The notes beneath the pieces were generated by a model. That model did not search any database and was not told the origin of the DNA. It saw only the letters and a program-made list of their open reading frames with translations. The position numbers and the translations under genes are program-made. This document shows, piece by piece, positions 37,201-47,312 of a stretch of 64,000 bases of DNA. Source of the stretch: Ampelomyces quisqualis. Lineage: Eukaryota; Ascomycota; Dothideomycetes; Pleosporales; Phaeosphaeriaceae. Each line of letters begins with the position of its first letter. Position 1 is the first letter of the stretch. The stretch is taken from contig JAGTXZ010000011.1 of the NCBI GenBank assembly GCA_018398575.1, positions 806,001 through 870,000 on the forward strand. The letters run 5' to 3'.

Positions 37201-37879
37201 TAGCGGAGCTGCTTCTCGAGCAGGAGGCATCCAAGACAAGTCTCAAGGCAGCCGTGTGCAGAGTAGGACAGATCTCTGGGCCAGTTGCTCATGACAAGGG
37301 GATGTGGCCAAAGCAAGAGTGGCTGCCATCGGTACGTAGAAGTGCTTGCTACCATGAGTAATTCGCTAATCGCCTTATGAAACGTAGATTATTGCAAGCT
37401 CCAAATACATCGGCGCACTGCCTGCCGATCTTGGAGGTATGAGCCGAGTAGACTGGATTCCTGTTGACCTTCTCTCCGAGATGCTTGTCCAACTCGCCAC
37501 AACGTCTACCTCGAATGAAGAAGACGCAGGGAAGCTGAACGTCTACCATGCTGTGAACCCGCAGGGAGTCGATTGGTCCACACTGGTGCCGGCCGTGTCA
37601 CGAAGCCTCGGAAAGTCAGTCAAACTGGTCTCGTGGGCCGAGTGGGTGGAACTGCTGCGGGACTCAGCGCGTGCTGGATCGACGGCGACGACCTTGAAGC
37701 AGAACCCAGCCCTGAAACTTGTAGACTACTTGGAGTCCGAGGCGAAGGCTGCAGCAAGGGGTGAGAAGTGGCCTGTGCTGCAGACGAGTGAGACAGTCAA
37801 GAAGAGTCAGAGTATGGCTGCGTTACAACCAGTATCTGAAGCCTGGATGGAGAAGTGGATGAATCAGTGGAACTTTTGA
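34219..37879 (+). CDS. NRPS-like A-T-R enzyme (carboxylic acid reductase type)
   Basis: Predicted 1066 aa from eight exons: 34219-34453, 34518-34573, 34632-35045, 35122-35344, 35396-35817, 35882-36872, 36964-37331 and 37388-37879. All seven introns are GT-AG, 51-91 bp, and keep the frame. There is no condensation domain. The adenylation domain (about 20-530) has the AMP loop LHTSGSTGLPKP, FPLYH, NLTGTTEA and YRGRTDELLVLSNGEK. The thiolation domain has HAGVDSL with the phosphopantetheine Ser591. The reductase domain (about 690-1066) has the NAD(P)H loop LTGSTGSLGS, Ser824/825, and YGASK (Tyr854, Lys858). Such enzymes activate a carboxylic acid, load it on the carrier and release it as aldehyde or alcohol. 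Position 1 kb downstream of the isocyanide synthase suggests it acts on the isonitrile acid or a partner acid. Substrate unknown. Confidence 0.93.
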
Positions 37880-38221
37880 GTGTTTTTAGAGCTCCAGGGG
37901 CACAACATTGATTGAAGCGACCTCATCATAAAGACATTGTACAAAAATTTGCGAAGTCACAGCAACTCAGGTCAATTGGCAGAGATGTGAAGGAGCGACG
38001 CCATATCAGTCTACGGTGAATAAGTACATGCTACCTCGCTATGTAAAAAAGTCACTTACCGGATTGGCAGAAGGGCGCACCTGCGTTATTGCCTCAAGTG
38101 ATTGATGATTGGTCAGACCAGTCAATTTGTCCCCAGATCTTGACCGCTTTTGGCCATGATGCTTGTCGTTTTTGATCCCGGAACATGCCCATTCAACGAT
38201 ATCCTCAAGCATGTGGCTCTG

Positions 38222-38905
38222 CTACTCGCTGAAGCCCTTGGATCGCCTCTCAAACTCTACCAAGTCCGCTGCCCAGTCCGCTGCCTCTTTGCCTGCCAAT
38301 TCTCCCACGATGTACAGACTCGTGTCGATTCCCGAACTCACTCCCCCAGCAGTGATGATGCGCACGCCCGCTTCCGAGTGTCCTCCATCGACCCATCGCG
38401 TCCTCTTCACGTTGACCTTCGAATCGCCGCCAGCTGCCTTGTCCGCTATTTCTTTGAGGTAGTCGAATGTAATGTGGTGTGTCGTAATGTCGCGGCCAGC
38501 AAGGACATTAGACGCTGCAAGGAGAAGCGCGCCCGTGCAGACGGACTGCAAGATCCTTTTCCCAGACTCGGCGCGGGGCTTGGTAGCAACGAATCTCCTG
38601 AGCAAAGCGCACAGTGACTTTCCATCCTCGGTCTTGATCAACTCGCTAATGGTCTTGGGCTGCGCGCCTGGAATTACGAGGACGTCAAAATCCTGGATCT
38701 TGGCTTCCATCTGCTGAAACGTGGCGTTTGGCGTATACACCAAGGAAGGGCTGCTAGCTGTAACGGTCGTATGGTGTGCAAAAGAGGTCACCGTGAAGGG
38801 GCCCGGTCCATTCATTGGGCCAGCTGTGTAGATCTCGACAGGGCCACTGAAATCTAGGACATCGGCGCCATTGTAGAGGTAGATAGCTACTTTGAAGGAT
38901 ACCAT
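38222..38905 (-). CDS. DJ-1/PfpI family protein, probable isonitrile hydratase
   Basis: Predicted 227 aa, single exon. Family features are the N-terminal LYNGADVLDFSGPVEIY segment (with an acidic residue before the nucleophile region), DVLVIPGAQ, and the nucleophile elbow SVCTGALLLAA with Cys123. A late segment, ITAGGVSSGIDTSLYIVGEL, matches the GATase1-like AraC-type subgroup. Length and motifs fit bacterial isonitrile hydratase (InhA, about 228 aa), which hydrates isonitriles to N-formamides through an essential Cys. The xanocillin cluster of Aspergillus fumigatus also pairs an isocyanide hydratase with an isocyanide synthase, as I recall. Here the gene converges on the A-T-R gene (343 bp between stops). 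It may detoxify or tailor the isonitrile product. The superfamily is diverse, so another hydrolase or chaperone role is possible. Confidence 0.85.
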   Translation of the reverse strand: MVSFKVAIYLYNGADVLDFSGPVEIYTAGPMNGPGPFTVTSFAHHTTVTASSPSLVYTPNATFQQMEAKIQDFDVLVIPGAQPKTISELIKTEDGKSLCALLRRFVATKPRAESGKRILQSVCTGALLLAASNVLAGRDITTHHITFDYLKEIADKAAGGDSKVNVKRTRWVDGGHSEAGVRIITAGGVSSGIDTSLYIVGELAGKEAADWAADLVEFERRSKGFSE

Positions 38906-39974
38906 CGTGAGAGAGGCGGCGATATAGCTCTGGGATGAAGAATGAATTGAGTTTCAAAGTGTTGGCTGTGATGAGGTATTTTCGAGACTTAAATATGCAG
39001 GTACAGCCGCGGAGCTGCATCAAATCATTGGGCGAGAGCCGATTGAGATGCAGGAACGAGTGTTTTCAACTTGAGCACAACAGCACCTTTGTGCGCTGTA
39101 CAACATCTTGGTACGCTGTTTTGAGCAAATGAAACATGAAACGAAGAAGTCACACGTAGATTCGCAGCAAAGCCAGGCTGCAGCCTATGAAACACGTACG
39201 ACAGTACAGAACGAACGTAGCGTGGGATGTTATTCCACCGCACTCAGAAAGATGAGCTTTCGAACAAAAGTACGTCACCAACACAAGTGCGACTGCTCAG
39301 ATCGAATATAGGAGTATATCATCGCCAGGCCTAGCAACAATTAGTGACCGGACGACTGGGCTTTGAGTAGGTCACCGTCTGCCCCGTTTGTCCCCCTGCA
39401 AGAGGTGAAAATGCAGTCATCTGAAAAGTAATACGGATCGTTCTGGGCAGAGTATTCAAAGTAGTTTTGTTCGACTAGCAACAGACTTGAACAACTTCGA
39501 ATTATTTCTAGCGGATGCTTGACGATGATGAGTTTTAACTTTTGCTGAGCCTGGCGGCATCGCGAGCCCGAGCCCTGGTGAGGTTATTGGCCATGACTAA
39601 TTTGCTTGAAGGTCCTTTTTGATAATACCGTTGTATGCGGCGGTCCGAGGATACGATGCGTCAGGGTGTTACACGCGGGGAAGAAATTCTCAAGCGTACG
39701 CTGATCACCAAGACCTCCATCTTTGACGCGGTGAGATTTAGGTATGCGACGGATGATGACCATAGTAAAGGGATGAGAACACGTCCAAGGAGGCGAGAAA
39801 TAAGCTAAATGCCAGGACAGGGTGGCGTATCGCGCCTTATATACTATTCTTCCGCCCGAAATGATTGATTCTGTGATTATTTCTGATCACACCACCAAAA
39901 CTTCTGTGCAGCCGCAAAGCATGTTGTGAGCTCATAAGTCTACTTTGCCAACCAAAAAAAACTGTGATGGAAAC
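38906..39974. other. Divergent intergenic region, no gene seen
   Basis: About 1.07 kb between the DJ-1/PfpI gene (minus) and the bZIP pseudogene (plus). It must contain the DJ-1/PfpI promoter. No conserved coding frame or named site was found. Confidence 0.5.
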
Positions 39975-40809
39975 ATGGATGCCGCGTTGACAGAATTTGC
40001 AGGGACGGCGGAAGGTGATGAGGTGACGCATCTTCCTCCGGGCAGCAAATTTGGCATGGCAACTGGCTGCAGCCGATCATCAACGCGAACGACCGCGCCG
40101 ACGATACTCCAACCAATTCTCATCTCATCATCTCCTCCTGCACTCCCACCTCCTAAGTGTAGAAGTCGAGGTAGGCCTCCAGTAGTAAGACCACACGACA
40201 GCAGTGCTGTCGAGGTAACCTCGCAGCATCGTGCCTTATTGTCACTATGAGCTTACAATCCGGAGGCAGAAACGCCGTGCCCAAGTTTGGGAAGCGCAGC
40301 GCACATATCAGAAGCGCAAGGAGAATGTTTTGCGACAGAGAAACAACGAGCGGACGAGCTTTTACAACTTCTATTCGACCTCTCCGATAACGTAGTATCT
40401 CTTTTGCAGGCTGCTTCAAGCACAGGAAACATGAATCGTAATGAAGAAGTCTCGAAAACATCCAGCAACCCTAGTCTACTTACATATAGTGACCAGTAAC
40501 GAGTGCGTCGACCCCGGGTTGCGATTGTTTCAGGCCAAGAACACTCACCGATGAGCCAGCCATGAAGATAATGACAACCATCAAGTCGCTACACCCAAAA
40601 TTGACGCAAGGGAAGATCTAGAAGTCAAAACAGCTGGATTGCAGGAGGAAAATTGCTTTGGTGCCAGTGGCCTGAACCTCCAACTCGTACGATTCGAAGG
40701 AACAACCGTCATGCCTTCTTTCCGACGCACAAGCGAGGCCGCTGCGTATATGATAGGCAAGACTATCTTCCAGATTGTCAAAGAGAGGCACGCTGCTTTG
40801 AAAGAATAA
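39975..40809 (+). pseudogene. bZIP transcription factor broken by a single frameshift
   Basis: Three exons can be traced: 39975-40214, 40252-40495 and 40560-40809. The introns are 37 bp (GTAACC..TGAG) and 64 bp (GTAACG..CCAG), both phase-consistent. Exon 1 ends with the linker KCRSRGRPP. Exon 2 opens with a basic region, RRQKRRAQVWEAQRTYQKRK (from about 40261), fitting the fungal bZIP pattern AQRxYxxRKE. The zipper-like continuation EKQRADELLQLLFDLS is in another frame, so one base is missing near 40325-40335. Exon 3 encodes a conserved-looking end, FRRTSEAAAYMIGKTIFQIV, then a stop. Without the lesion the protein would be about 244 aa. It would have bound DNA as a dimer and, given its place, may have regulated the cluster, as a bZIP does in the xanocillin cluster. 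An assembly error would explain the frameshift equally well. Confidence 0.75.
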
Positions 40810-41331
40810 GATAGTAGCCATGTTTAACATGACACTTAGTCTTCATTGATAGCTGTGCCGCTACCAGTCGTTCAGCTGAGAGATCTCGACGATGGCGACC
40901 GCCTGTGTTCGTTACGACACCAACCCCTGGGGCTAGGAAAAGCCTTTCTTGTACGCTTCTCACCTCGATCAACATCGCTGCGCACGACAGAAGGCACCTG
41001 CTTATGACAATTCCGGCTTGTGTCAAAGTGCGAGATAACCGGGGTCAGCGTGGAGTCTTGAGGGGCGCGAGGCTGTCGCGAAAGATCATCGAACCCATAA
41101 AGGGGAATAAATTGTAAGGCGGTCGGTACTACCTAAGTCGAAGCGACCCATTCCTATGCGGGCGGACGACCACTGCGCGCGAAGTTCTGGCCGGGTTCCA
41201 GGATTCACAAAGCATGGTAGAGTACTGGGTTATCTGTAGCAGACCGAACTCATCGTCACAGTACAGCACGCAACCACCTTTTCACTTCCGCCATATTACT
41301 TCAGGCATCGAAACTACTTCTTGCGCAAGCC

Positions 41332-41830
41332 ATGGCAATGGATCAATCTGTGGCTCATGCGGAGAATGTCACCCAGAAAGACGCAAACATTGTACCAGGC
41401 GCCATTATGGGTTTCGAAAAAAAAGATGTGATATACCTAAGTCACATTTCAGGTTTCAAAATTTACAACCACTATCAGACAACTACGTCTTCAAGAGCGC
41501 CCTGGGCTTTGATCAATGATGAAGTCGCTGCGGATGCGAAGCCGCCCGGGTTTGATCATCGTTATAAGCATTGCCGGCCTTCAAATGGTTGAGCTTGGCC
41601 TCATCGATCTCGACGATTAGATGGAGAGCATCTTTCGGGAGTCGCATCTCAACTCATTATCAACCTCGCTCCAGATGGCACCATTGAGTTGCAAGCAGCA
41701 GAGAGACTCATAACTTTACGACAATCGCTCACGCACAACAGCGCTACAACCTACGACTGAATCGACGAGAAACTGATCGCTTGGTGTATTTCTCAAGAGG
41801 AAAGGCCCGCGTTATATAACCGAGCAATGA
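41332..41830 (+). pseudogene. Beta-lactamase-related serine hydrolase relic (N-terminal part)
   Basis: An N-terminal frame from 41332 reads VPGAIMGFEKKDVIYLSHIS, the start of the beta-lactamase/transesterase family. At about 41561 the match continues in another frame (ISIAGLQMVELGLIDLDD), and from about 41629 in a third position with LITLRQSLTHNSATTYD and LIAWCISQ. These correspond to the family's 'ALQLVE-GLI-LDD' and 'TLRQLLTHSSG' blocks in the right order. At least two frameshifts and stops at about 41617 and 41757 break it, and the SxxK active-site segment is not recognisable. The C-terminal half is missing. Intact members hydrolyse or transfer acyl groups, and some (LovD type) serve secondary-metabolite pathways. 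Dead. Confidence 0.7.
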
Positions 41831-42061
41831 AGACATGTCGTGAGTGGTGGTTGCGTCACAAACGATTTTCGCAACCCCGCACCGCTTGCATGCGTTGTGC
41901 CACAGGCAATACCTAGGTGATCAATATATAACAGCAGCGTACACCCTACGAGAGGTCAATTTCTTCATTGCAATCGAACCCACAGATCACAAGCGATCGT
42001 TGACGGAAGCTTGCGCCATACTAAAGGGCCACCGCTTTCAACACTGGATCCAATTGCAACC

Positions 42062-43402
42062 ATGCCTTTCGACATCACCAACTCACGAGAGCGCTTCCCG
42101 GCCCTGCGGCAAGACCAAGTCTTCTTGGACAATGCTGGAGGTAGTCAGGCACTTGGGGATGTTATTGATTCGTGAGTGGTCCTACATTATGACTTGAAGA
42201 TACCTAGTACTGACGCGCGTGTAGAATGACAGCGTATCTCTCCAAGACCAATGTCCAGCTTGGTGCATCGTACCACACAGGTACTCAATCTAACACCAAG
42301 TACGAGGAAGGTTACCAAGCCGCCGCGAGATACATCAATGCAGGTCGCGATGAGATTGGTGAATATTTGCCACCACACCGATTCAGTGCGGCCAGTTTCT
42401 GACTCTTATCAGTCATCGGGCCGTCGACGACCCAGCTCTTCATGAATCTTGCCAGTGCTCTACAGTTCAAGGAGGGCGACGAGATCATCTTGAGCAAAAT
42501 GGAGCATGAGACAAACGTCAAGCCGTGGTTATTCATGGCTGAAAGGCTGAAGCTCACGGTGAAGTGGTGGGTGTCTTCAAAAGAAAACGGGCTAAAACTC
42601 ACGCCCGAGAACCTGAAGCCGCTACTCTCGCCAGATGTGAAGTTTGTTGCGTGTACTCATGTGTCGAACATACTGGGCTCGATCCATGACGTCCGTGCGA
42701 TTGCAGAAGTGGTGCACGAGGCTGGGGCGCTGCTGTGTGTCGATGGAGTGAGCTTTGCCCCGCATCGCCAGGTGGACGTCAAGGCATTTGGTGTCGACTT
42801 CTACTCGTTCTCTTGGTACAAGGTAGGAGCGCTAATCTCACAGCCCAGCCGAGCAGCCGTTAGATATTGACGCGTGACAGGTTTACGGACCCCACGTTGC
42901 TGTTCTGTACACCAGTAATTCCGCTCAGAAGTACGTCAAACCACTGGCCCATTTCTTCAACCCTACGGAGACACTCGAAGATAAGCTTGGCTTTGCGGCA
43001 TCCAACTACGAATGTGTGCAGTCGATCCCGCAAATCACCAAGTACCTCGACGGCGCTTTCGATGCGATCACCGAGCACGAAGGAAAACTCCAGAAGATTC
43101 TGCTTGACTTCCTCAAATCACGCTCTGATATTACCATTCTCGGCTCGATTTCCTCTGACTCGCGCCTTCGGGTGCCCACCATCTCGTTCACCGTCAAAGG
43201 CGTTAACTCCAAGCAGCTTGTGGCCGAGGCAGAGAAGATCTCAAACTACGGTTTCCGCTGGGGCCACTTCTACTCGAAGAGACTATGTGACGAAGTGCTT
43301 GGGCTTGAGCCGCAAGGAGTCACGAGAGTGAGCATGGTGCATTACAACACCGAAGATGAGATTCACGGGTTGGTTGAAATCTTGAAGAAGATTATGCCGT
43401 AG
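42062..43402 (+). CDS. Class V PLP-dependent aminotransferase (cysteine-desulfurase-like)
   Basis: Predicted 391 aa from exons 42062-42171, 42225-42358, 42413-42822 and 42881-43402 (introns 53-58 bp, all phase-consistent). N-terminal VFLDNAGGSQ, GPSTTQLFMNL and SKMEHETN are the cofactor-binding segments of class V aminotransferases. CVDGVSFAPH contains the Asp that contacts the PLP pyridine nitrogen. YSFSWYK, ending exon 3, carries the Schiff-base Lys218. After it comes VYGPHVAVLYTS. The family includes cysteine desulfurases, isopenicillin N epimerase-like enzymes and kynureninases, so the reaction could be transamination, epimerisation, C-S cleavage or decarboxylation. It is intact while its two upstream neighbours are broken. 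Membership of the isocyanide cluster is inferred from position only. Confidence 0.9.
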
Positions 43403-43514
43403 TAGCCTAGCCCCCAGCCTCTAACTATTGCATTGAGACTTACACCATCCACGCTGTCAGTGACTAGAAACAGGCAAAAAGGCCTCGGATGCTACCCATA
43501 CGACTTTTGATCTC

Positions 43515-43898
43515 CTAAATCGCCTGCTCAATCTCGTTCAGGCTCTTACCTCCAGGCTCCAGCATGATCAAGTTGCACACAAGAGCGGTTAAAAACGTGC
43601 AGCCTCTGACCAGGAAGTATGCACCATGCGCAGCTTTCGCTGAGAAGATTAGAATTACGAGGGCAACAAGAAAGTTGCAGATCCAGTTGCTTCTATGTGC
43701 ATGCTCGTAGCTGTCGCGCGAGTTCTTTGCGGCTGTATCTTGGCTGAGTAAATCTTGGTGCTGACTACCTACGACACTGAACATTGCCACCAAGAGGTAA
43801 ACTGAGATGATAATTGTCGAAGGTCGAGCGCTTGTGTTGGCATGTACGACCTTGCCCGCATAAGTTCGCAACATGCCTGTAGAACAAGAACAAGGCAA
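43515..43898 (-). pseudogene. C-terminal fragment of an MFS sugar transporter
   Basis: The last ~65 codons of the minus-strand frame end in the hallmark of the sugar-transporter family: SNWICNFLVALV, then GAYFLVRGCTFLTALVC, and finally LEPGGKSLNEIEQAI, matching the usual last helices and PET-KG-SLEEIE motif. Two membrane helices remain of the usual twelve. The upstream part (43720-43898) is not recognisable and no other exons are seen toward 44400. Probably a 3' remnant of a deleted transporter gene, perhaps once the cluster's exporter or a flanking nutrient transporter. Confidence 0.65.
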
Positions 43899-44426
43899 GT
43901 ATCCGCGTGTAACACGTGCTCAAATACACTACCGGTACAACAGTGTCTTCGTGGCTACCTAAATTTAGCCGTTGGCCTCAACGGTTTTGATTCTACTCAG
44001 CGCCCACCCACAATCTTTCAATGCAATTAGGGAGCTCCGCTGTGGCGTCGCAGGACCATATTACCGGTCAGGCGTCAGCAATACATGACCGGCCTCAGTC
44101 GCGGGCGAGCTGAAGAGCCCATGTCGCACGGCTGCTTATTATCATCATCCCGACGGTCTACCGATAGCAGAAAATGAGTCTCGAATACCACATCGGGCGA
44201 GGCCGGGCCGGCAAGTATACGAATAGTGTGTCAATTGGTGCGCCTCTGACAATCTGACAAGGCCGTCACTGTGGAAATACGAGAAGTCGCCCCCTCGGCG
44301 TCCCGCCTCCAGGCTGTCACCTCGTCACGCAGTAGTACAAGAAAGTCCGGGGTTTGCTCCATCTCTCTGTACTTACGCCAAACTACACTTTTAACAGTCG
44401 CAACCCGTCCCAGCGTGCTGGTGGCA

Positions 44427-47312
44427 ATGAGGATTAATTTCACGGAGTGCGCAGCCATATTCCGGAATGATACTGCACTCCAAGAGCAGTGGGGTTGGCG
44501 TGGGTCCCTCGTCGGGATAGCTCAGAATTATGAGACACAGATTAGTAGAGAAGGATGTCTAGAAGTCTGTGGAAAGGGTTCCGCCTATTACTCGTGGACC
44601 GAAGTATCGAGCACCCTGACGACTTGGATCCTACCTGTTATCGGCACTTTGCTTCAAGCGCCATTTGAGAGCAATGCTGCCAGACGAACATTTTTTGCCA
44701 TTGCCCGCTGGGTCGGTTCGCCTGTCGCTTCGCTATCCTACGTGCTGTGGAACATCAAGGTGTCCGCAAAGGCAGCATTAATGGTTGATATGGCTGTGAA
44801 ATATGACGAAATACCTGAGCGGAGGACTGACTTTGGAAGCATGCGAGACTCGATGTTCTTGCTCCTGGTGATGAATCAATATACACTGAAACCAAACGTT
44901 GTGCAGCAAAGCAAGAAAGAAGCAGAGTGTCTACTGCGCATCGTATTGTTCAGTCGAGATTTGCAGTTGAGCGATACAGAGAAGTCTTTACGTGTGATGC
45001 GACGTATACTTGCTCGAGAACTGCGCGAGATGAGGCGACGCGGGACTGTGCCTGGCAAGTCGTGTTGCGCCGACGTGCTGCTTCAAGCTAACACATTCAA
45101 GTTTTCGTATCCATTCTTTGGTTCCTTCTCGCATTTGCGCTGTCGGTCGAGGGTGCTTTCGGGAACATAGGTCAAAACACTACTGCCCACGACTTGGCTC
45201 TTGGTTGTCTGCTCGCATGGTTCCCCATTCTCATCATGGGATCCATTGTAGACCGTAATCCTATCGCTGCCGAGGTCATCAGGAAGAAGCTCAATCATTT
45301 GGTCGATCATGTTCGAAACGCGCTTCAGAGTGAGAAGCATCGCAACCAGTTCATCAAAACCTTCCAGGATCACCCTGATCGAAAGATCCTGGAAGCTCGG
45401 GTCGAGAGCATTGCCAATTCAGGAGGGAACGCGTACGACTTCTTTGAGGATTTCGCTGGACAAGCTCGTGTGCGGTGGCATTACGGTGCCGCCCATCCGA
45501 TTCTATCCGACATTGAACACTGCTTCATTGCGAAGCAGGGTCGCAACTGGCTACATGATGAGAAAAATGCCCGCATGAATCTCGTTCTCGGAACAATCAA
45601 CGACGAGGGGCTCATGTGGTTTGACATCCGCGAGTTTTGGCAGGTCGGCAGCGCCATAATCATCGTTGGCAGCAGCTGTGGTGGTGCCTTCATCTTGAGC
45701 TTCTTCACGCCTACCGTAGGTCTTGGCTGTCGGAGCGGTGGCTATACCATTTTCTTCTCCATCGCCCTCGGTCTGATGATTGTTGAAATGTCAGTCTGGT
45801 TAGTAACTTCACCTTACCAGATGAGAATTCCATGGCTTGTCTGGCTCATGGGATGGTTTCGGCAGTATGACTCGTTCAATCGATGGGAAACCTATTTCTC
45901 CGAGGGTAGGACAGCGCTGCAAAGGGTAGTGTGGGGATTTTTCAGCGGTATTGGCTACCGGCTCATCAATCTACTCCTCTGGCTTGCACTGCTGTTTGTC
46001 AGAAAGAACAAGCGAGCCACGAGAGCCAAAATTATGAGAGGTTTAGAGGAAAATCGGGCAATGATTCGTGCAATGAGTGTACAAAAAAAATGGGAGGCAG
46101 TCTTCTTCCGTCCTATAGAGGTGTTCAACGGCGTCTGGCTAGTGAGTACTCCTACAGACTTAACTCCAATCGACACCTCAACTCCCGATGCTGGCCGGCT
46201 TCTCGCAAAAAGATTCCGGAACTCATCGGTTACGTGTTGAACTCCCATCGATGCTGACGTAAATACTAGATTTACATAGTTCTCGCGCAAACATTTGGCT
46301 GGTACAAGACATGTAATTGTGTTACAAGTACATGGGGAGGGGCAGGCGGCTATCTCGACTTCTCGGTGCAAGACACGTCAAATAGCAGCTGGGTCCTCTA
46401 CTACTGGACTGCTGGAACTTGTTTGACCGGCGTGGTACTACTGTTTTCCATGTTTTATATCACAGTTGAGGTACAGAAACCTAAACGCTATCGCTGTCCA
46501 TATACTAACGGGCCTCGCAGTGGTGCCAACAGTCTTTCATGTCCACGGAAGATTATAAAGACGCCATGGAAGGTCTCCGGATGACCAGAGATTATCGCAT
46601 GATGACATACTGGTTCCGCGCGTCAGCTCGATTCGTCTCAAGATTTACATTTGATCCACTGGAGTCACTCTGTGTCAAATTTGGGTTGATCAAGACACAT
46701 CAAAGGACGCTGTTATGGACCAAGTCACATAATCCGGATACTAAAATTAGGAAGAGATCACCTAGATCCGCGCCATACCATGCTACCTCGCCATCTATCG
46801 AGTTAACGCTCTACCCCGATGATCTGCACGACGAATCGGCAGTCCAGGACACTCCCGCAATGGCGCATTCGCTCTTTCCGCCTGCCCAAATCAACCGCCG
46901 TGCACGCAACGTAAGCGATGCCTCATACACCGAGCCATCTCTTCCCATATACCAGCAGTACCACACAAGCGACGAATCACGCAGGTCACTTGAACAGCAC
47001 CCTCCGGATGTGCATCGCTCGCGTGCCTCATCTACTGCTCAAGCTAGCCACATAGCAGATCAGCGAAGACGCAGTAGTGAACTCTCTGAAAGCCGATCCA
47101 GTGGCGAGCATTTGTTGTACAAGGTATCGTCCCCTACCGAACAACCAACATTCAGCGGATGGTCGGGACTTGGCACAACAGTTAACAGTAGGCAAGGATA
47201 CCAAAGAGCCAATTCAGATCCTGGTAGCCCACCGATTGAAATCGCGGCAGAAGTGGATCAGAGCGGACTGGGAATTCATGTGGGTGGGCGGAATGATGAG
47301 GCTCAACCATAA
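44427..47312 (+). CDS. Large multi-pass membrane protein, uncharacterised fungal family
   Basis: Predicted 886 aa from exons 44427-45054, 45102-46141, 46270-46470 and 46521-47312. The first intron (45055-45101) is a GC-AG intron: donor GCAAGT, branch CTAAC, acceptor AAG. Splicing it restores a hydrophobic stretch (SILWFLLAFALS) followed by EGAFGNIGQ. The N-terminal domain (RINFTECAAIFRND, Cys-rich) is probably extracytoplasmic, with several helices after it (AWFPILIMGSIV, IIIVGSSCGGAFILSFF, YTIFFSIALGLMIVEM, LINLLLWLALLFV, WTAGTCLTGVVLLFSMFY). The last ~220 residues are hydrophilic and Ser/Arg-rich, likely cytosolic and phosphorylated. I know similar proteins only as uncharacterised ascomycete membrane proteins. 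An in-frame ATG at 44271 would add 52 non-hydrophobic residues. No link to the cluster is evident. Confidence 0.8.
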
